Of a DNA stretch of 13,688 bases, positions 1 to 6,058 are shown in pieces. Under the pieces are notes generated by a model. That model did no database searches. It was not told the origin of the DNA and saw only the letters and a program-made list of their open reading frames with translations. How positions within the stretch are numbered: position 1 is the stretch's first letter; every line of letters starts with the position of its first letter. The stretch is from Gammaproteobacteria bacterium. GTDB lineage: Bacteria; Pseudomonadota; Gammaproteobacteria; SZUA-229. The stretch spans positions 1 to 13,688 of the forward strand of contig JAPHRB010000104.1 in NCBI GenBank assembly GCA_026197015.1, written 5' to 3'. Made by a program: the position numbers and the translations under genes.

Positions 1-2357
1 ACCAGTATTACTGCGAGTTTGAGCCGTCTTACTGGTTTATCTTCACCGTTATAAACTATAAACCAGGAACCCGGTGCAACACCTTCTGGCAACCTGGAAA
101 GTTTTTCTTTTGCAGTTACTTCCGGGTCAATTTCCGGTTCAGGCTCGGCTTCAGCCAGTGCCTCTTCCTGCTCTAGTTCCAGCTCTTCTTCAGAATCAAG
201 CTCTGCTCCAGTATCTTTTTCCGCAAGCGCGTCTTCAGGTGACTCAGTGTCAGCATGTTGCTCAAGCAGTTGCTCATCCACTTGCGGTTCATCTGCAACT
301 CCAGATGTCGACATTAACGCTTCATAAGTTGCTTCCAGATCAAGCAGAACCGCATCGACAACTTTTTTACCTTTTTTGCAATTTGATAATTTACTTCTAG
401 TGGCTTCAACTATGTCATGATTAGTTAGACCAAGCTCTTCCAGCTCTGCCTTCGAGTTTATAGGTTGCACACTTTCAATGATTTTCTGCAGAATCATTAA
501 TAATTCAACCCATTCATCATTTGCTTTACCATTTTTTAAAAAATGATTAAACATCATGCTAGGCCAAATCTTTAATACAAGCGTACGCACACCCTCTGGC
601 AACTCTTTGCCAATTGTAATTTTACGAATTTCCTGCAACACAATGCTTTTAGCATGAGCCATTTTTACCGTTTTCTGTGACTCCGCTTCTGTTTCGCGTG
701 CCTTACGGTATATATCTTCTGTAAGTACTTTTAACTCATCTAATGCAACATTAAATGCCACAACATCATCGTTATAATCCGTTAATAGTTTGCGTACTAT
801 TTTTTCAATATCTATGTATACAGGGTCTTTATGCTCAGATACACCAACCCCGGCCTCTGCTATCTTATCGAGTAATTGACGCGCCGGATGCCGGTCATCA
901 ACAAAAAAGTCAGCATCCAGCATAGCTGCTTTTATAACCGGGATTTGCAAACTCAATAAAAGCGTTTTAATTTCATCCGTAATGCTTTCTTCATCAATAA
1001 TCGCATCAAATATAAGTTTGATAAAATCGATTGTTTTTTCAGAAACGTGATGAACGGCTTTTGTTACCGCACCACCCTCAGTTTCTCCAATACTCGAAAG
1101 CACTGCTTTTTTGATCTGATTAGCATCAAAAACTAATGGCGTCTGACTTAAATCCTCAGCTGGAGCCTGTAATTCAGTTAACGCCGTCATTACCTGTTGC
1201 TGAGAGTAATAACCTGAGCCACCAGCAGGCGCAGCATCATTTTGAGTGCCGCCCATATAATTTTCTAAACTTTGTCTAACCTGCCCAACAGGTACACCCG
1301 CAGAGAACTCCTGGCCGGCGGGTCCTGTAGGTGTTGCGGCTGAGTTCGCTGCCTGGGAATTATTCTGCCTCCCGCCCTGAGCGTAACCCGGCATGCCACT
1401 GCCGAATGCCCGCCTGGGACCAGCACCAGCTGAAGCATAACCGCCCGATGAAGACTGCTGATAAGCCTGAGGAGGCACAGGTGGTGGAGAACCGGGCACG
1501 CCGGGGGCACCTGCATTCATAGGCGGTGCCTGCTGTCCATGCCCGGCATAACCCTGCATACCACTTCCAAAAGCTCTTCGACCCTGAGGTGGTGGCGGCG
1601 CACCCTGTGGAGGCACATCAGCTTCAACAGCATCCTCCTCCTGGTACGTTGTTTCCTCGTAATGAGGCGCCATTCCGCTAAAATCAATTTCAGGTAATAT
1701 ACCCTGTTCGATTAACAGGTTATTTAAAGAATCGTAAAGTTTTCCAATATCTTTTATTAAAGCCTCATTAAAGAATCGATATACAACTAATCGGTTGCCA
1801 TCAATTAACTCGGTTTGAGATACCGCTTCATGCATAGCATCACACAAACGCTTGGGCTCAAGCGCTTCACCATGAAAAATATCGTTGTTATATTTACCGA
1901 GTTCTTTAAATCGAGCAATCAGGTTACTAATGGATTCAGAATGATCCATCGCAGCTTTACTGCTGATGGTGGTCAAAGTCACCATTTCGTCCATTTCATT
2001 TTGCTCTATTAAACCCAGAGCAACTGTTTTTTTAGACTTCTTTTTTGCTGGTAATTCCTCAAGCTCACTCATAGGCTGCAAGTAAGAACTTAATTCATCA
2101 ACAAACCCTTGTTGCATAAGTTTCTTGTCAGTACGAATTGCATTCATACATTCAAATAGACCATTTTGCTCAGCCGTACTGCTTGCACTATTTGCAGCAT
2201 CGAACAGGTAGTTGTCAGCTTTTTTAAATAAATCTTCTAGATGAGTTTCAAAAAATTCTTCCAGTTGAGATATAATTTCATCAACCAGCTCAGTATAATA
2301 TTTTGGTTGCTCATCCAAACCCTGTTCAGTCTGGTTTTCGTTTTCAGAATCACTCAC
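1..2357 (-). CDS. DUF1631 family protein (3' end beyond window)
   Basis: About 785 residues are visible without a stop and the C-terminus lies outside the window. The family assignment rests on the core block at residues ~470-493 (LQIPVIKAAMLDADFF, then HPAR), the signature I know for DUF1631, and on an N-terminal helical block (residues ~19-95). A GSWF motif at ~763-766 begins the PilZ-like C-terminal part expected in this family. Between the helical parts lies a Pro/Gly/Gln-rich linker (~240-380) with a duplicated 12-residue motif; a very acidic stretch (~672-745) precedes the C-terminal part. The start is taken as GTG at 2357: an in-frame stop lies only five codons upstream, and GAGGGAAG provides a ribosome site. 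The function is unknown; family members are sometimes mislabelled thymidine phosphorylase. The upstream PilZ gene makes a cyclic-di-GMP-related role plausible, but that is inference. Confidence 0.88.
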   Translation of the reverse strand, partial: MSDSENENQTEQGLDEQPKYYTELVDEIISQLEEFFETHLEDLFKKADNYLFDAANSASSTAEQNGLFECMNAIRTDKKLMQQGFVDELSSYLQPMSELEELPAKKKSKKTVALGLIEQNEMDEMVTLTTISSKAAMDHSESISNLIARFKELGKYNNDIFHGEALEPKRLCDAMHEAVSQTELIDGNRLVVYRFFNEALIKDIGKLYDSLNNLLIEQGILPEIDFSGMAPHYEETTYQEEDAVEADVPPQGAPPPPQGRRAFGSGMQGYAGHGQQAPPMNAGAPGVPGSPPPVPPQAYQQSSSGGYASAGAGPRRAFGSGMPGYAQGGRQNNSQAANSAATPTGPAGQEFSAGVPVGQVRQSLENYMGGTQNDAAPAGGSGYYSQQQVMTALTELQAPAEDLSQTPLVFDANQIKKAVLSSIGETEGGAVTKAVHHVSEKTIDFIKLIFDAIIDEESITDEIKTLLLSLQIPVIKAAMLDADFFVDDRHPARQLLDKIAEAGVGVSEHKDPVYIDIEKIVRKLLTDYNDDVVAFNVALDELKVLTEDIYRKARETEAESQKTVKMAHAKSIVLQEIRKITIGKELPEGVRTLVLKIWPSMMFNHFLKNGKANDEWVELLMILQKIIESVQPINSKAELEELGLTNHDIVEATRSKLSNCKKGKKVVDAVLLDLEATYEALMSTSGVADEPQVDEQLLEQHADTESPEDALAEKDTGAELDSEEELELEQEEALAEAEPEPEIDPEVTAKEKLSRLPEGVAPGSWFIVYNGEDKPVRRLKLAVIL
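1380..1415 (-). repeat. Second copy of in-frame 12-residue motif in DUF1631 linker
   Basis: Encodes RRAFGSGMPGYA (residues 315-326). It matches the copy at 1545-1580 in 11 of 12 residues, offset by exactly 55 codons. Eight of the twelve codons differ synonymously, so this is an old duplication held at protein level rather than a fresh DNA repeat. It sits in a low-complexity Pro/Gly linker. Confidence 0.85.
1545..1580 (-). repeat. First copy of in-frame 12-residue motif in DUF1631 linker
   Basis: Encodes RRAFGSGMQGYA (residues 260-271), the partner of the copy at 1380-1415. Both copies are preceded by Gly- or Pro-rich sequence and followed by a Gly/Gln-rich tail (GHGQQ and QGGRQ). The only residue difference is Gln against Pro at motif position 9. 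Confidence 0.85.
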
Positions 2358-2455
2358 CTGAAGCTTCCCTCATTATCCATGCTTCTGCCATCACCGTAGT
2401 TTTCATTTGGCAAATTACTCATATTATTCTCATAGAACTCTTTAATTACTTTCAT
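2354..2455 (-). CDS. Possible 33-residue ORF coupled to the DUF1631 start
   Basis: A short frame begins at ATG 2455 and ends in a TGA that overlaps the DUF1631 GTG start as GTGA, the arrangement typical of translational coupling. The product would be MKVIKEFYENNMSNLPNENY plus 13 more residues, hydrophilic and rich in Asn and Glu. The frame is also open from an ATG at 2509 (51 residues) and has an internal ATG at 2422 (22 residues) with a weak GAG six bases upstream. No good ribosome site is seen for the longer versions. It could be a leader peptide, a real small protein, or chance. I recognise no family. A frameshift separating an N-terminal extension from DUF1631 is a less likely alternative. 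Confidence 0.22.
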   Translation of the reverse strand: MKVIKEFYENNMSNLPNENYGDGRSMDNEGSFR

Positions 2456-2523
2456 TACAATAAGTTTAGAAATAGCTGACTGTCTTTTACACAGCAAGAT
2501 AAAACACATGAAAAACTGAATAA

Positions 2524-2823
2524 TCAAGAGCGCTCATTACCGAAATCTAACTCGATAAAAGCAACACCAACACCACCTTCTTCCTGTCTAACAACAACCG
2601 CATCATTACTGGGAAAAGTTATGCCTGTATTTTGATCATCATTCACTATTTTAACTTCAACTACTTCACCTATTATTGGACGACGCAGCTTATCAACAAC
2701 GAGGAAAACACCTCCATCGCTAATATCCTGCGTCCTAACCGTTTTCTTTTCACCTGAAGGAAAACCCAGTTCTACTTCAAGATGTATTATTCGTCGAGGG
2801 TGTTTCCTAAGTTCCTTAGTCAC
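2524..2823 (-). CDS. Single-domain PilZ protein, predicted cyclic-di-GMP binder
   Basis: A 99-residue protein that is essentially one PilZ beta-barrel. Both ligand-binding elements are present: an RxxxR motif near the N-terminus (R6, R10, followed by R11 in RKHPRR) and D-x-S-x-x-G at residues 33-38 (DISDGG). PilZ domains with both elements usually bind cyclic-di-GMP and pass the signal to a partner protein. The start is GTG at 2823, with AAGGTGAG about nine bases upstream; an in-frame TAA just before it rules out a longer protein. The DUF1631 gene follows about 166 bases downstream on the same strand, with no evident terminator between, so they may share a transcript. Target and phenotype cannot be read from the sequence. 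It could act on pili, motility or exopolysaccharide. Confidence 0.9.
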   Translation of the reverse strand: MTKELRKHPRRIIHLEVELGFPSGEKKTVRTQDISDGGVFLVVDKLRRPIIGEVVEVKIVNDDQNTGITFPSNDAVVVRQEEGGVGVAFIELDFGNERS

Positions 2824-2902
2824 CTGATACTCACCTTATCCATACTGACATGCTTATTAAATCATAAAACAGCTTATGCAGATTTTTATGTCTTCACCTA
2901 AA

Positions 2903-2930
2903 ATAATAGTCGTTATTTAGCTTTTGCCAA
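2903..2930 (-). promoter_or_regulatory. Sigma70-like promoter of the PilZ gene
   Basis: On the minus strand, TTGGCA (2930-2925, five of six to TTGACA) is followed after 16 bases by TATTAT (2908-2903, five of six to TATAAT). Transcription would start near 2896 and leave a leader of roughly 70 bases before the GTG at 2823. The call is from consensus match and position only. Confidence 0.5.
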
Positions 2931-2998
2931 CCATAAAGCACTTATACTCTTATAACGAATATTTAAATCACCAACAGATAACAGCATAAACCACTGAA

Positions 2999-3364
2999 TT
3001 ACTTTATTTTTTTCCGTTTTGGATAATATACTGCACTTAGGTTTGCTACTGCCATATATATAGTGTTTTTAGGATGCTTACCACAATACATGTCTATCCA
3101 GGTCAATGCACCTTGAAAATCAGTTTCACCTAATAAGTTATATGTATCTCTTGAAGAGCGATTGCTGGCTGTTAAATAACCTGAAACCCAGTTTTTATAT
3201 GATATTTCAGAAAAACCACCATTATGACGTGCTTCAAGATAAGTATCACAGTTCTGGCGCCCCACTCCATATATCCAGTATCGACCATTCTTGTCTGCTG
3301 AAATTACATTTTGTGCATACAATGAAAGTAATAAAACTCCCCAGAGAGCGACCGCTTTAATCAT
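2999..3364 (-). CDS. Small secreted two-cysteine protein, function unknown
   Basis: A 121-residue protein with a clear Sec signal peptide: a lysine near the start, a hydrophobic core at residues 4-15 and a probable cut after VISA (~23). The mature part has two cysteines, C39 in RQNCDTY and C94 in DMYCGKHP, which could form one disulfide in the periplasm. Aromatic and Trp-containing blocks (YKNWVSGYLTA at 56-66, LTWIDMYC at 87-94) recall small helical secreted proteins of the HdeA or Rap1a/Tai type, but that is only an impression and I give no family. The tail is basic (KRKKIK). The start ATG has AGGAT about seven bases upstream. The gene lies downstream of the PfkB kinase on the same strand, about 70 bases away, with an inverted repeat between them. 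Confidence 0.75.
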   Translation of the reverse strand: MIKAVALWGVLLLSLYAQNVISADKNGRYWIYGVGRQNCDTYLEARHNGGFSEISYKNWVSGYLTASNRSSRDTYNLLGETDFQGALTWIDMYCGKHPKNTIYMAVANLSAVYYPKRKKIK

Positions 3365-3396
3365 TGTTTTATCCTATTGTTATAATTTAGTGCTGT

Positions 3397-3429
3397 TGTA
3401 TCTTTATTTATTTTCAGATTAAAGATACA
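3397..3429. repeat. Perfect 10-bp inverted repeat between PfkB kinase and secreted-protein gene
   Basis: TGTATCTTTA (3397-3406) and TAAAGATACA (3420-3429) are exact reverse complements around a 13-base spacer. It lies just after the kinase stop codon. The arms are AT-rich and no clean T-run follows on the minus strand, so it is a weak terminator candidate at best. An operator or mRNA-processing hairpin is equally possible. Confidence 0.5.
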
Positions 3430-3434
3430 TATAA

Positions 3435-4427
3435 TCAACCTAGAACCAGATCCAGTATATCTTGATGCTCAGATGCTGCCAATCTTGGGCCAAACTGACT
3501 CACCACTTTTGCAGCTGCAAGGCTAGCAATATTACCCGCTTCATAGAAGGAATGCCCATGGGTAATCCCATACAGAAATGCACCTGCAAACATATCACCT
3601 GCACCGTTAGAGTCCACCGCTTTAGTTTCATGAGCTGAAATCTCAAGCAGATTTTTACCATCAAACAGTACCGCGCCTTTAGGGCCAAAAGTAACAGCGA
3701 ATGTACTTGCAACCTGCTTAAGGGATTCAATAGCTGTATCGATATCATCTGTATCGGCCCAACTTAAGGCCTCCGCTTCATTACAGAAAAGCAAATCAAC
3801 TTTAGTGCCAATCATTTCTTTCAGACCATCTTTAAAAAACTGCACCATGGCTGGATCAGAAAAGGTAATTGCTGTCTTAACACCATTTTCTTCTGCTACT
3901 TTACGCGCCTCAATTGCCGCATGACGCCCGGTATCTGACGAAACAAGGTAACCTTCGATATATAAATATTCCGATTCTTTTATAGCCGATATATGCAATT
4001 CATCAACCGAAAACGTTGAAGTAATACCCAGATAGGTATTCATAGTTCGCTCGGCATCCGGGGTAACCATCACCAGGCATTTTCCAGTTACGCCCTCTTT
4101 TCGACCATCATCCACATTACTGTCAACACCGGCCGCCTTCAGATCATGCACATAAAAGTCACCCAGTTCATCACTTGCCACCTTACAGGAGTAAAATGAG
4201 TTACCACCAAAGTAGCTGGCCGCAATAATAGTATTAGCCGCTGAACCACCCGATGCTCTTTTCCCTTCAAACGCATCAAGATGCCCTATCAACTCATGTT
4301 GACGCTCCTCATCAACCAAAGTCATTACTCCTTTATCAACGCCATTATCACTGAAGAAACTATCTTCAACTTCAAATTCCATATCAACCAATGCATTGCC
4401 AACGCCATATACATGATATTTTTTCAT
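3435..4427 (-). CDS. PfkB-family carbohydrate/nucleoside kinase, adenosine kinase-like
   Basis: A 330-residue cytoplasmic kinase that transfers phosphate from ATP to the hydroxymethyl group of a sugar or nucleoside. The N-terminal substrate block is GVGNALVD (8-15); PfkB signature 1 is RASGGSAANT (57-66). The Mg/phosphate NxxE-type site is CNEAEA (215-220). Signature 2 is DSNGAGDMFAGA (272-283), with D278 as the catalytic base in the GAGD anion hole. Length and motifs fit a full, intact enzyme. Closely similar gammaproteobacterial proteins are commonly labelled adenosine kinase, but substrate choice within PfkB cannot be fixed by motifs; ribokinase-like or other nucleoside kinase activity remains possible. 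The start has AGGA about seven bases before ATG. It follows holA on the same strand after a 99-base gap. Confidence 0.88.
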   Translation of the reverse strand: MKKYHVYGVGNALVDMEFEVEDSFFSDNGVDKGVMTLVDEERQHELIGHLDAFEGKRASGGSAANTIIAASYFGGNSFYSCKVASDELGDFYVHDLKAAGVDSNVDDGRKEGVTGKCLVMVTPDAERTMNTYLGITSTFSVDELHISAIKESEYLYIEGYLVSSDTGRHAAIEARKVAEENGVKTAITFSDPAMVQFFKDGLKEMIGTKVDLLFCNEAEALSWADTDDIDTAIESLKQVASTFAVTFGPKGAVLFDGKNLLEISAHETKAVDSNGAGDMFAGAFLYGITHGHSFYEAGNIASLAAAKVVSQFGPRLAASEHQDILDLVLG

Positions 4428-4462
4428 ATTGTTTCCTGATAAACCTTAAAATTTTAACTTGT

Positions 4463-4477
4463 AAACACAAAGTGTTT
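4463..4477. repeat. Small palindrome in the holA-kinase gap
   Basis: AAACAC, three bases, then GTGTTT form a perfect 6-bp inverted repeat in the AT-rich spacer upstream of the kinase gene. A T-rich run follows only on the plus strand, where no gene ends, so it is unlikely to terminate holA. On the minus strand a TAAAAT box lies just downstream, so the palindrome could overlap a weak promoter. No -35 match was found. Confidence 0.3.
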
Positions 4478-4526
4478 TTATATTATTTTTTCTCTGTGGA
4501 CTCTAATTTCTAAATGCAATTATTAT

Positions 4527-5519
4527 CTATTGAGATATCTGCGTGCTTAACATTAATAACTCATCCCAGGCACGCCCCTGTTCAACGCCTTTGATTACTT
4601 TATCTATTTTTGCACAACGTTTTAAAAACATTTTCCAACGTGCTGCATTATGACGAGACAGGGCTTTTCTTATTATAACTTTTCTATTATCCCAGACACG
4701 TAACTTACTCATTGCCGCATCAGCCGAAATAGTAGCCTCGGATATTTTGGCAATCATACGCACCTCACGACTTAAAGCCCATAACATTAGCACGGGCTCT
4801 ACACCTTCATTTTTTAAACCACCAATAATCCTGGATGTGCGCATTACATCACCAACTAATGCACTATCAACAAGATCATAAATATTAAATCTTGCACTAT
4901 CAGCTACAGCAGATGCCGTCTGTTCAAAATTCAGCTTACCCGCACCATGTAACAAAAATAATTTATCTACTTCCTGGGCCGCAGCTAACATATTACCCTC
5001 AACGCGATCAGATAATAATTGCACCGCTTCCCTGTCTGCATTTATTCCTTTCGACTGTAAGCGCTGATTAATCCAGCCAGGAAGCTGATCGGCATTAACT
5101 GGCCAACATTGTATAACAACCCCTTGTTGATCCAGGGTTTTAAACCACTTGGTATTTTTTGAGCTGCCCTCAAGTTTGCCGCTACTAATTATTAAAATAG
5201 CATCATCTGCAGGGCGTTGAGCATACTCCTGTAATATTTTAGAGCCGACCTTACCCGGTTTGCCTGTCGGTAAGCGTAATTCTAAAATTCTTTTTTCAGC
5301 AAACAATGACAAACTATTAGCCGCATCAAGTAACTGGTTCCAGTCAAACTGGGCATCCACATCCATTACTTCACGCTCAGTGTAATCACGCTTACGTGCT
5401 TCTAGTCGAATACGGTCAGCTGATTCCATCACCTGCAACGGCTCATCTCCACAAATAAAATATATAACCGCAAGATCATTATTTAAATGTCGTTCAAGTT
5501 GATCAGGTCGCACTTTCAT
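4527..5519 (-). CDS. holA: DNA polymerase III subunit delta
   Basis: The delta subunit is the wrench of the clamp loader: it binds the beta sliding clamp and opens it during replication. The 330-residue length is near that of E. coli HolA (343). The N-terminal start (KVRPDQLERHLNNDLAVIYFICGDEPLQV) with the GDEPL turn is characteristic, followed by the AAA+-like domain without Walker motifs. A helical lid and the C-terminal collar helices then carry the FNIYDLVDSAL and MLWALSREVRMI blocks typical of the family. It starts five bases after lptE and directly follows it, as in many gammaproteobacteria, so it is probably expressed from the leuS-lptE-holA transcript. The start ATG has only a weak upstream GAG/AAAG site within the end of lptE, which suggests translational coupling. 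No oddities were seen. Confidence 0.95.
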   Translation of the reverse strand: MKVRPDQLERHLNNDLAVIYFICGDEPLQVMESADRIRLEARKRDYTEREVMDVDAQFDWNQLLDAANSLSLFAEKRILELRLPTGKPGKVGSKILQEYAQRPADDAILIISSGKLEGSSKNTKWFKTLDQQGVVIQCWPVNADQLPGWINQRLQSKGINADREAVQLLSDRVEGNMLAAAQEVDKLFLLHGAGKLNFEQTASAVADSARFNIYDLVDSALVGDVMRTSRIIGGLKNEGVEPVLMLWALSREVRMIAKISEATISADAAMSKLRVWDNRKVIIRKALSRHNAARWKMFLKRCAKIDKVIKGVEQGRAWDELLMLSTQISQ

Positions 5520-5524
5520 TTTAT

Positions 5525-6058
5525 TTAAGCTTTACTCTGTAAGCGCAACAAAATAAGTCGAATCAAATCCTGCTGCATTTCTTCATACAACTGGGATTCT
5601 TCACGACTATTGCCTAAAACATCTTCAGTATCAAACTGAAAATCTCGATCTATACTTATATTTTGATTTTCAATTTCAAATTTACTTTCCCTTACATTCA
5701 CCTGAAAGTCTATTGCATACGTAAGTGTATATTCTCTTGCGCGACCATTTGCATCAACCGATACAATCCGTTTTGTTCTGCTTTCCTGCGACAACTTTAA
5801 AACAGCTATATTATCAGCTGCCTTTTCAGTAATTTTTATATTACTTGCTTTAAGACTTCTAATTAAAGCACGGCTTAGCGTGGAGTCTTTCTGTGCCGCA
5901 TCAACATAGGTTATCTGCATCTCTACAGGCAACTTATAAGCGCCACGTAATTTAAAACCACAGGCACTCAAGAGTAAAAAACACATTGCATAAACAATAC
6001 CGTTTTTCACATGCAAACCTGAAATTCCGTCAGCCAGCTTATAAGTCCAGGCACGCAT
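5525..6058 (-). CDS. lptE: LPS-assembly lipoprotein LptE
   Basis: LptE is an outer-membrane lipoprotein that sits as a plug in the LptD barrel and is needed to insert lipopolysaccharide into the outer leaflet. The lipobox LLSAC gives acylated C33 in the longest frame, followed by GFKLRGAYKLP, the hallmark N-terminus of mature LptE. The rest is a small mixed domain ending in a helix with EEMQQDLIRLILLRLQ, matching the family C-terminus. The coordinates give the longest frame, whose ATG overlaps the leuS stop as TAATG. I think the real start is more likely the GTG at 6010, with AGG seven bases upstream. That gives a 161-residue protein with a compact signal peptide (KNGIVYAMCFLLLSAC), whereas the longer version has an unusual 24-residue leader. 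It lies between leuS and holA in conserved order. Confidence 0.93.
   Translation of the reverse strand: MRAWTYKLADGISGLHVKNGIVYAMCFLLLSACGFKLRGAYKLPVEMQITYVDAAQKDSTLSRALIRSLKASNIKITEKAADNIAVLKLSQESRTKRIVSVDANGRAREYTLTYAIDFQVNVRESKFEIENQNISIDRDFQFDTEDVLGNSREESQLYEEMQQDLIRLILLRLQSKA

Noticed and set aside
74..400. 108-residue plus-strand frame rich in Leu and Gln
   Set aside because: It is antisense to the DUF1631 acidic region; its composition is the complement of Glu/Ala codons and it shows no domain or ribosome site.
1265..1522. Two opposite-strand frames in the Pro/Gly linker region
   Set aside because: Both are shadows of the GC-richer DUF1631 linker; the true frame runs through unbroken and carries the family motifs on either side.
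1..2357. Thymidine phosphorylase as the product name of the large gene
   Set aside because: The label is sometimes attached to DUF1631 proteins, but no phosphorylase motif is visible here.
4463..4490. Hairpin AAACAC-GTGTTT followed by a T-rich run as an intrinsic terminator
   Set aside because: The T-rich tail is on the plus strand, where no gene ends; on the minus strand, where holA ends, no T-run follows, and the 6-bp stem is weak.
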